Assembly (NCBI GenBank): GCA_032173675.1
Contig: JAVKPL010008239.1
Span: 48,457 to 112,456, forward strand
Source: Gastrolobium villosum
Lineage: Eukaryota; Streptophyta; Magnoliopsida; Fabales; Fabaceae
Reading direction: 5' to 3'
DNA: 64,000 nucleotides
Shown here: one piece after another, positions 48,970 through 61,040 of the stretch
Position numbering within the stretch: position 1 is the first letter of the stretch
Layout of the letters: every line of letters starts with the position of its first letter
Translations under genes and position numbers: made by a program
The notes under the pieces: generated by a model
Databases searched by the model: none
Seen by the model: only the letters and a program-made list of their open reading frames with translations
Told to the model about the DNA's origin: nothing

Positions 48970-51591
48970 ATGGGTGGGGCAGCCTCTAAACCCGATATTA
49001 GTTTCACACGTACAAGGGTGCAAGATTTGCTAGTGTGTTCCGATACAACTTTGCATTGTAAGTTAATCATTCACTTGACATAACCTATATCATTAGAGAT
49101 GTTTCAAGCATGGCCATTTAAAGTTGAAATTTGAATATGGAAGGTGGAGCTTGTTAAAGTTCGTTACTAATTTGCAAAACCTCCTTTCCTGGTTCATTTA
49201 TGGTTTTGTAATAATCATTTTTTAGTTAGATTTATAGGCAACACTGTATATTTTAATGTCTGGTTTATTAGCTAACATCCATCCATGATTAGTGAATTCA
49301 TGGATGCTATTTATCTCCTTCATTTGTTCTCAAAGCTTAGATGCTACTATGAATTTATTTTATCTTCTCTGAATTTGTGCCATTTTTGTAGTATTGTGGA
49401 GTAAGAATAGCTAGAATACTCTCTTTTGGATTTACTGAATTCGAGTTTGTCATCATTAAGTTCTGTATTCACCTCTCGTCTAACATCACTTGGATACACA
49501 CCTATTGTTTGACGTAATGCCCATGATTGGAAATTAAATTGTGATGGAGTTTCAAATTAGCTGGTAATAGATTAAGTGAAAATCCTACAAGTGGAATGAT
49601 ATATTACACTTGTATCAGAGTCGAGTTCGGCTTGGGCTATCTAGATGTTAGGCTAGAGGTGAGTTGAGTATTAGGATTTGGGATATACTCGGAGACACTT
49701 CCATTAAGAGGAGCACTAATATGGGGTTTCACACTTGAGGGTGAAACTCACTTCTTGTGGTTGTGAATTGTGATGGTCCCCTGCTATGGGGTTGGCCCAG
49801 CACGAGTTGAGTTGCGGTGGCCCTCTTTTTTTTTTTTTTTTTTTTGTGTGTCTGTCTATGAATTATCTGAGTTTCTCTATTTTTTGTTTTTTTGGCCTTT
49901 CAGTGTTTCCAAGTAATAAAAATTGTTGTTCAATTCATCACATACCAATTATGAACGGGGATGCTGAATGTCCTCAATGAGCAATCCCGGAAAGCCAAGC
50001 ACAGCAGCTGACTCTGTAGTTTTTAGAGAGGACATATCTCGCGGTCTTATCATCACTCTTCCCAATCGGAAACTTGGGGTAAGCATTGACTTTTATTACC
50101 AATCCTTGGATTGGATGCCTTGTGCAGACTCTGTCCCTTGCATTTTGGATACATATATTTATGTTTTTGACACTCATCGTTTCATTTAATGGTTTTATCT
50201 AATATGTTTGTTGCATAAGAATTCATATCTGCATAGGCCGGTTGGGATGCAACTCACGTGATTGCAAACTTGCAGAGGCAGGGAGTTAATGCACCACTAA
50301 TTTCTTCTCAGCACCTGGAATATAATTTAGATCTTACGGATATTCTGATGCATGGGTAAGCTTTCTGTCATGAATACTGAAATTTGAAGTGTTCTATGAT
50401 AACTTTCATACGTTAAATGGCTAAAAAAATTTGATTTTGTTAGTTATGAAGAAGATGGTGACATTGGTCTGATGTATGGTACAGTCGCAAGGGATTGCAT
50501 ACACGACCAAAGCGTTGCAAGGTAAGCAGCTCAATTATTCTTTATTTAGACTGATAAGTGATAAATAATGATTGCAATGATTCATTTCTTGTGACATTCT
50601 TGCTTTGTTGAAGTACATTTGCATGTCATTATTTGGAATGATTCTACAAAAAGCTGATTCAGAGAAACTATAAATCAGTTGATCAATATATTTGAGTCTT
50701 GGCTTTTGGTTTTACTTTTTATCCTTTTGGGCTTTTTCTATTTATTTGATGGCTGCAGTTTTGCTTATCATTTGTCAAATATTATATTGGGAAAGCTACT
50801 TATATTGGAGTCGAATACAATTTTTGTGGGTAAACTTTCCCTTCTTTTACTGCATCTAATCATATAAAAATATAGGTTACACTTTGGGATTATGTTTACT
50901 CAACTTTGCACTGCTGTAAGTTAACACATGTTCAGTTGATCGAATGATTCGAATCTGTGTTGATCTTCCTCATGGTTGAGAACTCCATTCATTATTATCA
51001 TGGCTTGTACGTGAATTTTTTTCCTTGGTGTTCTTTATTTCTTTCCTCTGGGGATTTTTTTTTCTTCTTCTTGAAAATGGATGTAGTCTGCTCTAACTTC
51101 TAAGGGGACGAATAGTAAACCGTTAAGGATGTTGCTAATGTACTTCCAATTGCTTATTTTGCAGTGCCAAGTATATTGAAATCTAGTTTAGTGAGCAAGA
51201 TATGATGGCTTCTTTTGGAGATTCTCTTTACACAAATCTTGTCTCAGTAAGTTGATTTTGTTTGCTTTACTTGATTTTAATTCGTTCTAATTAATTACAA
51301 TTTACATCCAATGTTTCTTTTTTTTTTTTTTCAATGGAGTTTGTCATTTGTTCATTTAGCTTATGTACCTTAAATCATAAATCTCTTTTGTGAGTGAAAG
51401 CATACTTTTATGAATGGTGCAGATACTTAAATATCTTGCCACATCTATAGGAATCAACTACTGGGTGCTACTGTGGCGACCACTGCCATGGGCGAAAATA
51501 TTTGATTTTTGCATGCCATGCATTCAAAGCTCACCCTCAACTTCCACTTTCTCGAATAATTGAACCTGCTGGTGGTTTCGAGAAGTTTTGA
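48970..51591 (+). pseudogene. Unrecognised multi-exon gene, probably decaying
   Basis: Six exon-like blocks with GT-AG borders: 48970-49057, 49904-50078, 50237-50355, 50444-50521, 51165-51246, 51451-51591. From 49968 on the phases join exactly. The first block starts MGGAASKPD, a fitting N-myristoylation signal. Later segments read GLIITLPNRKLG, GWDATHVIANLQRQGV, LDLTDILMHGYEEDGDIGL, FGDSLYTNLVS and a Cys/His-rich YCGDHCHGRKYLIFACHAFK before the stop. I do not recognise the family. Two lesions: a frame conflict in block 2 (stop TGA at 49978 in the phase set by block 1) and TAG at 51186 in block 5, where a TGG Trp would fit. Either a pseudogene or a mis-modelled gene; expression data would be needed to tell. 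The phase consistency across four introns argues that it was once a real gene. Confidence 0.5.
49058..49903. other. Putative first intron of the unrecognised gene
   Basis: Non-coding, T-rich; T run at 49826-49844. Starts GTAAGT and ends TTTCAG. Confidence 0.4.
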
Positions 51592-52661
51592 TCGTGAAAA
51601 TAAAAGATGGTTGATTGGTATTTTAGATGTAATTGACAACGTATAATTCATTTGACAAGTTTTTCTGGAATTAGTTAAATCTATTTCAGGAATTGATGAA
51701 GGTTCCGCCATGTAAATAGTACTTGAATGCCATCCATGGATTAAATATACGTAGTTTATATTGGATGACTAAAATGTGAAAGGAATATTCAATTGTTACG
51801 ACTTGAGATAAATTAAGCAACATGCTGGTTAGCTCGTCCCGGCTATGCACATTTAACATCAAGAATTAGTTGTATCAATGGTGATGCTTACAAATTACGA
51901 TGCCGTCGTCAAATTGTCTCCTTTTACAAGCGTAGCCACGTATTCCTTGATCAATATTGGTTCCTACTACGTTTCTCTCAAGATCGCCTAATTAAATAAA
52001 GTATATATCTTGCAACTTATTTCAAGTAATGTATGTCAATAATTAGTATATAAACAGAACATGTAAATCAAAGAACAAGAACATCATAGCCGAAAAAAGA
52101 ACATGATCTATGGATTGATCTATCCTCCTCCACAGCGAATTGAGTTCTTGAAAGGACTTCAAATTTTAAATGCGGAGATGGTACGATTTAAGAAATTAAA
52201 TAAACAAATAAATAATTATGCTAGCATGTGCCAGTATTAAAATGAGGTAAATATTATGAAATACTAAAGAATTGCATCCAATTTTTAAGCTAGACTGAAC
52301 ACTTCTACATCCCCAGATGATCACCTAAAAGAATTTCTAGGTATTGAAGTTGAACAAATCATACGCACCAAAATATGACTGAGTGAAAATGATAGAGTTG
52401 GAAATTTGAAGTGCTCAATGCCATGATGTAAGCAACATGTTCCTCCTTCACATTCATGAAAGAATCACTAATGCCATTATGTATAAGCAACATGTTCCTC
52501 CTTCACATTCATCAAAGAATCACTCTCATATAGATCAAGAGTGTGCATAGATCAATGGAACAAGCATATGTGCAAGTATACATTATTCACAAGTAACATA
52601 GAAGACATCACGAAAAAAATTAAGACACTGCAATTCAAGTGAAGCTCTCTAATATTTTAAA
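51592..52661. other. No gene recognised
   Basis: AT-rich. A 60-base direct duplication of CATGTTCCTCCTTCACATTC with neighbours lies at about 52430-52515. Confidence 0.5.
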
Positions 52662-52836
52662 AGGTTAAGAACTTCTTCTGTTAGATGAGAAAAAAATCTC
52701 CTCCTACACACAAAACAAATATGTGGGTCCTATTGAAATTAGGAAAGAAAAAAAAAATTGAATAGGACCCCAATATTTCTTGTGTGTGCATAGGAAAAGA
52801 AATTATTCTCATGTAATATGAGAAGTCTTTAAACCT
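52662..52836. mobile_element. MITE-like inverted repeat
   Basis: Arms start AGGTTAAGAACTTCT and (inverted) AGGTTTAAAGACTTCT and carry CACACA and GGGTCCTATT. Flanking duplication unclear, so the superfamily is open. Confidence 0.6.
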
Positions 52837-53471
52837 TAATTAAAATGAGTTATTAGTTTCGAGGAACGGATAACAAATTGCACCGTAAAATCAAAAAATA
52901 ATGAATACATAATTTGAATGAATAGAAGATATAAGATGAAATTGAATTCAGTTTGATTTTCCCAAAACAATATTTCAATACCCAATATCGGAAAACGAAA
53001 GACTTCACTTAATCAACTCCTTTATAATAATAAGATTCTCTAAGGCCATTTTGAGTTTGATGGGAGAGCTATTGCTAATTTTTTTTTTTTTTTGGATAAG
53101 TTAGGGAAAAAATTGCATATTTTGGAGAGGAGGGTAGAAAGGATAGAGAGAGTTATATACTTTCACCTTTGATAAGAGGAGGAATATCATGCATGTTATT
53201 GTGTTACCAGTGCTGCATCCTCACCTATCCAATACATCACATGCGAAATGAAACTAACATGCTCTCACTGAGCTAACTAATCTCTACATGTCTAATTAAA
53301 CGGAAAATACAAATGTAATAACAAGCAAACTTTTTCTTAACACGGACCTTATTACTTGTATATGTTCTCAAGGTCATATGTAAATTTGATAGGAGAAACA
53401 TCTTTTCAGTATTAGGCCGCTGCAGTCATTGGGAGCAGTCGATCTATCATATGCAAATAAAGAAAAATATA
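52837..53471. other. No gene recognised
   Basis: AT-rich intergenic DNA, T run near 53085. Nothing supported. Confidence 0.45.
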
Positions 53472-53741
53472 TCAGTTCTTAAAACTATCAAATAATGCAC
53501 TACGAATGTCATTAAAAACAAAAAGGTGATGGTCCAAGTACTGGTGCTTTGAAGTGCTATTAGCCTGCTGCTGCAGTAATCGCCACTCTATGAGCTTTGC
53601 TGGTTGGCCGTCTGGCTTCCTGTTTTCAGGATCCTCCTTTGTTGGCCACACCATTGGTGACTCAACCGCCCACTTGAAGTGGGCACATGCTGCTGCTCTG
53701 TTAAGTCAGCATGGACAACTGAACAGTGAACAGTACCTGTT
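53472..53741 (-). other. Possible coding fragment, unrecognised
   Basis: The minus strand reads HFKWAVESPMVWPTKEDPEN and RKPDGQPAKLIEWRLLQQQ before drifting into low-information sequence. Its composition is protein-like and unlike the AT-rich surroundings, but no family is recognised, no ATG-to-stop model is convincing and no exon partners are visible. Confidence 0.25.
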
Positions 53742-54870
53742 CACGGTTCAGGGCCCCAACATTGTTCCTCGCCATTGAGATCCAGCTCCTTTTTCTAACA
53801 CAGCTGGTCCAGCATACCCTCTCAACGTTGCTGTGGGCCATATCTACGTATGACCCAAACCCCCCATACTCCACTTGATGGAGAGACACAGGCTACATAT
53901 ATAAGTGCACGAAACCAAGTACTGTTCCAACACCTTAATGCCCCCACTTGGGTCACAAGCAAGCGTTACCTTGCTCGGCAATCTGACAGAGTTGTCAGAA
54001 ATTTATAAAGACTGACTTGTTTCATCGCCTGTCAGATGTGGGACTTATAAATTCAGAAGACCAATGTACAACTAAGTTGCAAAAACTCCTAGTGAAGTTT
54101 GACCAAAGTCATGGCATAACGTCATTTAATGTTTACACATGAAATACCAGATAAAAAGTTAGTGAAGTATCAATAAGATTTATTTATGGATAAACTTTCA
54201 CATCTCTTTTGTTGTCTCAAAAAGATGAGTTTTACCCCAAAAACTGTAAGGGGAGTTTGTTATAAGGTTTGTTTTTTTTTAGGATTCTCATAAATTTGAC
54301 GTGTAGTAATTTTATTTACTCATGTTTAATATAAGATTTTAGAAAAAATTTCTAGGAATCTGACTTTCACATAATTTTATTTTGTATACAGAATTTTTTG
54401 GAAATGCCATCCAAGAATACCACTGTATTCTTCGATTTCTATAGTAAGAGAAAATTTAATACACCCAAACATAATATCAAGAAAATTAACCCAATATTTT
54501 TGAAAAAAAATTGGCCTACTAAACATTTTTTTGATAACATTCCCCAAAAATTCATCAGACCAATCAATTGCGGAACTAGTGACGTGGCATTGAAAACAAT
54601 ATCAATCAAATGCGAGAGTCATCTTACAACAATTTACTGCATGTTTGATTGTATTAGTTTAAAAAAAATTTATCCATTGTACACTAACTGGACACTTCTT
54701 TTACCCAATTGCACTTAAATGATTCTTTTGCCCACCAATCTTTCAAGAAGGAAGTGCAATTAAGAATCAATAAGTACAATCAAAATATAAATTTATACAA
54801 ATTGAAGTTTAAATAGGTGAATAGTTTAATAAACAAAGAATAGCTTAAGTATAATGATCAAGTAGGAATG
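53742..54870. other. No gene recognised
   Basis: Mixed-composition DNA up to about 54050, AT-rich after. No domain, LTR pair or RNA gene seen. Confidence 0.45.
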
Positions 54871-55358
54871 TGTTAGGTCCGAGATAGACCGTATTGCCAC
54901 ACCGGATGGTATGCGCTCAGAGATAGTGTATATCAACTGTATACTAGGCTTAATGCCGAGGTCCCAATCACTGTGCACAAGCAATAGGTTTTACAACCAA
55001 GGAGTGGTGTGTGCACTATGAGTGGGATAAGCTAAGTAATTCAGAGGTGAGTACCTGGGATGTTTGAACTCTTATTTATAGGATTACCTGGCTAGGTTTC
55101 CAGTCCACTGAGCTCCCCCAATTAGTCGGATCCTCCCTTCTTCTGTTGAGATCCGATCCGCCTCAATAGCCCTCAATCAGTGATTGTTCCTAGAAAAAGA
55201 TGTTGAGATACTTCAGAATCTCCTGAAATTTCCATAACAATTCTGTCACTATACAAATTTTTTCTAGTAGTGTGTTCCAAGATGTTGAGATACTTCAGAA
55301 TCTCCTAGTGAGATATTCTAGGGCGGCAGTATCATACTGTTACTTCTTATCCATAACA
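54871..55358 (-). repeat. Gypsy 3' LTR (488 bp)
   Basis: In window orientation TGTTAGGTCCGAGAT ... TTATCCATAACA. It carries about 90 bp that the other LTR lacks, including a second copy of GTTGAGATACTTCAGAATCT. Confidence 0.88.
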
Positions 55359-56058
55359 GTTGCCCCCCAGCTCGGTATCCCGTATGTCGGTATGCCGAGA
55401 TGATTTCTTCTTACCTTTGCTTAATCGGTCGCTTTTGACCTCGAATTTCCTTTTTGTTAACTTATTTCCCATGCGTCAACCAAGTCGAAGGTCATGACCA
55501 TGTTCAAATTTTTATATTAAGATTCCTGAACGAACTGGTGACATCATTAGATTTTGAATGTCGGAATTTGATCTGATTACGCTTCCCTGACCTTTCATTT
55601 CACGTCTACAGTGACGGTTATAACAAGCCACGTGTGCTTCATTTATTGGCATTTCGTGCATCGTGCAGGGTGCGCTACGTTGAGCCTAGCATAGACCATG
55701 ATTAAACGCATTGAATGTACGCAGGTCATGCAGGGCGTGCAGGGCGGCGAAACTCCCTTTTTACCCCTGGTTCAGCAACCGTTTGGAAAACCCTTTGGCC
55801 TTCGCTCTTCCTACTTCCTCAGCCCTTTATATATCACTTTGCAACTGACTGGGCTATTCTTACCTTCTATTTTTCTTACACGCTTCATAGATTTTTCTGG
55901 GTTTCTCCATTGTCAAGACATTCTCCATTCGCTACTCCTCTCTTCAGTTCTTAACCAGGTACCTTTTCTTTTTCTTTGTAGACTTTTTGATTCACATATT
56001 TGTTCACTTTCCTGTTGGGGAGGAGTGTTTTCTGAATTTCCCATTCTTGAAGTGGGTA
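55359..56058 (+). other. Leader-like region before the antisense ORF
   Basis: Between the gypsy 3' LTR and the ATG at 56059. GC-richer than its surroundings, CT-rich after 55860. TTTATATATC at 55826-55835 could serve as a TATA box for plus-strand transcription; no experimental support. Confidence 0.35.
55826..55835 (+). promoter_or_regulatory. Possible TATA box of the antisense ORF
   Basis: TTTATATATC, about 230 bp before the ATG, in front of a pyrimidine-rich stretch typical of plant 5' leaders. Position only. Confidence 0.25.
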
Positions 56059-56616
56059 ATGGACACTCCTGGTAGTTCTAGTGGCCGAAATGATAGTGGG
56101 GAAGTATCTGAAGAAATGATAGAAAGGTTGCCCAGATCCGTTGAATACTGGTTCTATGGCAGAGAGTACACCGAAGAGGAGAGGCTCCAGCAGCTTCTCC
56201 GAAGTCACCGAGTAGGTCGTCAGACCTCCCGAGGTGCTCGTGGTAGGAGAGGCAGAGGTCGAAGGGGAAGAAGGGGCGAACACACTCAACCACCCTTTAA
56301 TAGAAATGTATCCTCCTCAATCCCACAGCCATCAATTTCTAGGTCGAGTTCCTTTTCTGAGCCAGTTCCTCTATCCTTCATTCTTCCACCTTTACCGCTT
56401 GGTCAAGGTTTGGGGTCCATTCTAAGCCGGGTCCCACCTTTCCAATTGAGTAACAGTTCTTCAAGCATTTCCTCATCCGACCTGGGTTTTCCCACGTCGG
56501 ATGTTCCTTCAAACTTTGATGACTCGGCTTCCAGTCAGATGCCTTTTGTCGATCTCATTAGTAGCTCTGATGATTCTGTCTCCTTTTTCTTGGAGTCCAG
56601 GCTCCTTACCATCTGA
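56059..56616 (+). CDS. Antisense additional ORF of the gypsy element
   Basis: Starts MDTPGSSSGRNDSGEVSEEM (186 codons), opposite to gag-pol. It has an acidic start, SVEYWFYGREYTEEERLQQL, an Arg/Gly block (RGRRGRGRRGRRG at about 75-87) and a long Ser/Pro/Phe-rich tail. A frame slip near 56585 is likely, because the next frame continues in the same style (SDLDDSGSSQVDFISDPTPS, then IMENSDVEEWVLLARQ) to about 56725, where RNase H-derived sequence begins. Tat-lineage elements are known to carry extra ORFs between pol and the 3' LTR, some antisense, of unclear function. No domain is recognised. Confidence 0.5.
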   Translation: MDTPGSSSGRNDSGEVSEEMIERLPRSVEYWFYGREYTEEERLQQLLRSHRVGRQTSRGARGRRGRGRRGRRGEHTQPPFNRNVSSSIPQPSISRSSSFSEPVPLSFILPPLPLGQGLGSILSRVPPFQLSNSSSSISSSDLGFPTSDVPSNFDDSASSQMPFVDLISSSDDSVSFFLESRLLTI

Positions 56617-56724
56617 CTTAGATGACTCGGGGTCGAGTCAAGTTGATTTTATTTCTGATCCAACTCCTTCGTGTTCCAGGGACTTGATAATGGAAAATTC
56701 CGATGTTGAGGAGTGGGTTCTTCT

Positions 56725-56838
56725 AGCTCGCCAATTTAGACAGGATGTCGGCCCTAATGTTCTATTGAATCACAGTGCGGTGATTGCCAGAACCCTTCGA
56801 GCTCGCCAATTTAGACAGGATGTTGGCCCTAATGTTCT
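56725..56838 (-). repeat. 39-bp direct repeat at the RNase H/antisense ORF junction
   Basis: AGCTCGCCAATTTAGACAGG and its continuation occur at 56725-56763 and 56800-56838 with one mismatch, 75 bases apart. On the minus strand both encode an IRA(N/D)ILSKLAS segment of the second RNase H; the stop TAG at 56764-56762 lies at the edge of the second one. Confidence 0.85.
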
Positions 56839-58730
56839 CATTCCGAGGTATGTATTGGATCAATACCTCGTGGAACTCAGCCAGCAACTCCTTGACTCTT
56901 TGAAGGTATTTCATCATCAGGGGGCCCTTAGCTTGGTATTTTCCTTCAACCTGGGAAGTAACCACTTGAGAATCACTCATGACTTTAATTCTCTTTGCTC
57001 CGTGCTCTTTTACTTGCATAATCCCTACAATAAATGCCTCATATTCAGCTTGGTTGTTCGAGGTCGGAAATGCTAAGTGAAGTGAGTGCTCAATGGACAC
57101 TCCTTCCGGGCTCTCAATGATCACCCCTGCTCTGCTTCCTTTAGAATTTGAAGATCCATCCACATAAACCGTCCAGAGGTCTTTATCCGCCTTCTCTTGT
57201 TCATTGACCGGGGTAAGCTCCAGGATGAAGTCGGCCAGTGCCTACGACTTGATTGCTTGTCGAGGTTCGTACGTTATGTCGAACTCAGAAAGTTCGACGG
57301 CCCAGTTAATCATTCTTCCTGCTAGGTCTGGCTTATGTAGCACATGCCTGATGGGTTGGTTCGTTCGCACTATAATTCGGTGACTTTGAAAATAAGGTCG
57401 GAGCCTTCTTGTAGTTGTCAATAGAGCAAATGCCACTTTTTCCAGCTTCTGATAGCGGAGTTCTGGCCCTTGCAATGTTCGTCCTACAAAATATATCGGC
57501 TGCTGGGACTTGTCTGTTTCCCAGACCAGAGCGGCGCTGATAGCCTCTTCCCCTACGGACAGGTACAAAATCAACGTTTCTCCGGGTTCTGGTTTTGTTA
57601 ACATGGGAGGAGTAGCTAAACAACTCTTGATGTTATCAAACGCCTTCTTGCATTCTTCCCCCAGCCAAAGTCTGCCTCCTTCTTGAGGAGTTTGAAGAAA
57701 GGCAGTGCCTTCTCAGCCGACTTGGGCAGGAATCTAGTCAGTGCGGCAAGGCGGCCTGTGAGTTGTTGGACCTCCTTCTTGTTTTCCGGCTGTTTCATCT
57801 CGAGTACAGCCCTACATTTGTCAGGATTTACTTCTATCCCACGATTAGTAAGCATAAACCCCAGGAACTTTCCTGCTGGTACCCCAAAAGCACATTTGGC
57901 TAGTTCAGCCTGATCTTCCGAGCGCTTAACTGCTCAAAAGTCTCCCCAAGGTCGGCAATATGTGCCGAAATGCTTAGAGATTTGACGATCATGTCGTCAA
58001 TGTAGACTTCCAGATTTCTTCCAATCTGCGCCTGGAAGACTCGGTTCATCATTCTTTGATAAGTTGCCCCAGCATTCTTGAGGCCGAAAGGCATGACGTT
58101 GTAACAAAAATTTCCTTTTTCTGAGATGAAGGCTGTCTTCTCGTGGTCATCTGGGTGTAAAGGGATCTGATTGTAACCCGAATATGCATCCATGAATGAG
58201 AGCAGCTGGAACCCGGATGAGTTGTCAACTAGCTGGTCAATGCTAGGCATTGGGTATGAGTCCTTCGGGCAGACCTTGTTTAAGTCCGTGTAATCAACAC
58301 AGATTCTCCACTTTCCACTTGGTTTTAGCCATGTAGTGTACTGTATCTCCCTGATAAATCTGGCCTCTAAAAGCTCGACCACATGCTCGCTTAGAGCTTG
58401 TCGCCTGTCCGACCCAATCTTCCTCTTCTTTTGGGATACCGGCCTCGATCCTGGATACATGGAGAGCTTGTGGCAGCAAAACGCTGGATCAATTCCTGGA
58501 ATCTCTGAGGCCTTCCATGCAAACACATCGGAATTTTTCTTTAGGAAAGAAATGAGTTCGTTCTGAAACTCATCCTCCAAAGACTTTCCAACCTTAGTGT
58601 GTCCTCTGCCATCCCCACGGATCTCGACTTCTTCTAACTCTCCTTCGGGTTCTGGACTCGGCGACTGTAGCTCCTCCCTCATGTCGAGCTCAACCAAGTT
58701 GACCTCTCTGCCAGCCGCCCTTAAGGATTG
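56762..58730 (-). pseudogene. Gypsy RT, RNase H and second RNase H, broken
   Basis: RT (58697-57900) shows FAWKASEIPGIDP, KPSGKWRICVDYTDLNK, FMDAYSGYNQI, MPFGLKNAGATYQR and the active site YIDDMIVKS. About six to eight residues normally between TTWL and KPSGKWR are missing. Frames shift near 57900 and 57630; the thumb (GRLAALTRFLPKSAEKALPF) and first RNase H (FVGRTLQGPELRYQKLEK) follow. An in-frame TAG at 57241-57239 precedes the second RNase H (LWTVYVDGSSNSKGSRAGV, NQAEYEAFIVGI, VMSDSQVV), which ends at the junction repeat. No HHCC zinc motif or integrase core follows. Confidence 0.9.
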
Positions 58731-60163
58731 ATCTTTCGATCCTTCCCCTCTAATTCGAGGGAGGATGCTGGGTCACCATGATGGACTCGTAAGGTCTCAT
58801 AATAGCATTCCCTTGATTCTTTTTGGTCTCCCCTGATTGTGACGACTTCGTTATTTGGTCCTGGCATCTTCAAGCATTGATGCTTAGTAGATATCATCAT
58901 ATCCCATTCATGAATCGTAGGAAGGCCAATGATCACGTTATAGGAAGAAGAAGTGTCCACCACCACAAAATGAACCCTCCCAGTACGGAAAGAATCCTTT
59001 GTACCAAGAGTTAGTTTCAGGTCAATATAACCCTTTAGGGGGGACGGTGCTCCGTTAAACCCCAGTAACTCGGTAACATATGGTTTCAGGTCCTTCTCAT
59101 CCAAACTCATTCTCTGGAAGGCATCCCAGAGAATTATGTCCGCACAACTTCCGTGATCGATGAAAATTCTCCTAACTCGGCAATTGACTAACACACCAGT
59201 GATCACCAATCCATCAGTGTGTCCTGGTACAACCCTTGCCAGTTCTTCTTTGGTAAAAAACAGTAGAGGGGGGTCCGGCTCGTTGTCCTTTACTTTGAAG
59301 GTCGGCCGATCCCTGATGGACATGACCTCCTTCAAGTATTTTCTTCGGGCGTTCGCCGAGTCTCCTCCTCCACCCATTGCACCACTAATCACATTACATT
59401 CAAACTCTGCTTCGGGGAAAGTCTCAACTCTATCATCGACCTCTTTGCCTTTGGCACTGCGGTCCTGCCTTTGATCCTTTCTGTCTCCTCTCCTCGGACT
59501 TCGGCTTCGGCTTTTTTGTCTTTGCTTGTTATTTTTCTTCCCCTGTGTACGGATTATGTACTGTTTCAACTTCCCTTCTCTCACGTGTTTTTCGATTGCA
59601 TCTCGAAGGTCCCAACAGTCGTCCGTAACATGGCCGTTTTGGTCATGGAATGCACAGTATTTACTTTTGTCTAGTCCACTCTTTGCTTTGAGGGGACGAG
59701 GTCGGTCGACATTTCGCATTTCTGTTTGAGCTACCTCTTTCCAGATCTTGGACCTGGGCATGTTCAGCGGTGTGTAGTCTTCACACTTCCTCCTAGGAGA
59801 GCGATCTTCCGCCCTCTTCTCACGAGCTTCGTTTCCTCTTTTGGGCCCATTATGATCCTGATCTCTACCGTTCTTCTTATCCGGACTCCTTCGTGACGGG
59901 CTTGGTCCTCGAGATTCGACGTAAACCTTTTGCATGTCCTCCACGTCGATGTATTTATCCGACCTACGTCGGAACTCCTCGAGGTCATTGACCGGGTTCT
60001 TGTAGATTGATCTAGCAAGAGGGGAGTCACCATCTAATCCTGAAATGATTAAATGAAGGTGGACGGCTTCGGTGAGGCCCCGGACCTTGAGCGCTGCATC
60101 TTTGAATCGGTCGAGGTATTTTCTCAACGATTCGTTATCCTTCTGGAATTCTTCCCAAAGCAT
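58721..60163 (-). pseudogene. Gypsy gag C-terminus and protease
   Basis: A 480-codon open stretch. Retrotransposon gag (LWEEFQKDNESLRKYLDRFK) leads into a long Arg/Ser/Asp-rich linker with CAFHDQNGHVTDDCWDLRD, a CxxH..DC zinc-like motif typical of Tat gag. Protease follows: VRRIFIDHGSCADIILWDAF, where DHG stands in the active-site triplet position, and the flap/second loop YNVIIGLPTIHEWDMMIS. The frame is lost on the 5' side near 60165 and on the 3' side near 58720. Confidence 0.88.
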
Positions 60164-61010
60164 ATGCCGACATGAGATGCACTTTGCTTGTTGCGAAGTT
60201 GAGACAGAAAGTCCGGGCTAAATCCTCAAACGAGTCAATTGAATTCCTGGGAAGCCTGGTGATCCAGGTCATTGCCTGTCCCGTTAAGGTAGTTGCAAAG
60301 ATTCTGGCCTTAATGGGTCCTGTGATCCCATTAAATAACATTTCAGTCTTGAAGGCCTCCAAACGGCCTTCCGGGTCCTGACTCCCATCATATGGGGGTA
60401 TTCTCGTGCTCTTGAATCTCGGGGGAATGGCCAAGTTCATGAGTCTTTCTGTGAATGAGCTATCATTAGCCTCATCATCATCCAGGTAATTTTCATTGTT
60501 GAAGTTGTTCTGGCCTCCGACCTCTTGCTGGTTGCCGAGGTGAAGGGCAAGATTCTCCAGGACATTTCCATCGGCAGCAGCGGTGGTATGGTGTTGTGTC
60601 CCACCATTGCCAGCATTAGCATTTCCACCAGCATTTTGGTGCGAGTTTCCTCCATTCTGGGCTTGCACACCACTTCCAGTTCCGCCGTGAGCGTTCCGAT
60701 TTCTTAACTCGGTTTCGAGTGTCGCCATCCTCTCCGCGTCCAATCGTTGCTGGGTTAGGAATCTATTTTCCATCTCCTGCATCCGTTGAAGGATCGCCCC
60801 CATAGCCATTGTGGTGACATTTGGTGGTTCAGGTGGGCGGGTTGCAGTTGTTGTGTTTCCGATTTGAGGTCTAGGAGTCGGCCCCTGTAGTCCGACCCCT
60901 TCGACCTGAACGTCCACCAAGACCGGGCAAGCGGTAGCCTGAAGCTGCTCCAATGCAGACTGGTGGGACGATGCCTGAGTGTTGCCTGACGTGGAACGAG
61001 TGTTCGTCAT
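60135..61010 (-). pseudogene. Gypsy gag N-terminus
   Basis: Start chosen at the ATG at 61010 (MTNTRSTSGN), the first ATG after the primer site; the same open frame runs upstream into the LTR. The first half is Gln/Asn/Gly-rich low complexity (GGNSHQNAGGNANAGNGG), then a gag core (FTERLMNLAIPPRFK, PYDGSQDPEGRLEAFKTEM, AMTWITRLPRNSIDSFEDL). A frameshift near 60165 separates it from the rest of gag. Confidence 0.88.
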
Positions 61011-61040
61011 TGTGGTATGGGAGTCGAATTTTACCGATTC

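Noticed and set aside
55926..55982. Tiny intron (CCAG/GTACC ... TTTGTAG) in the leader of the antisense ORF
   Set aside because: Only about 24 bases between donor and acceptor, too short for a plant intron.
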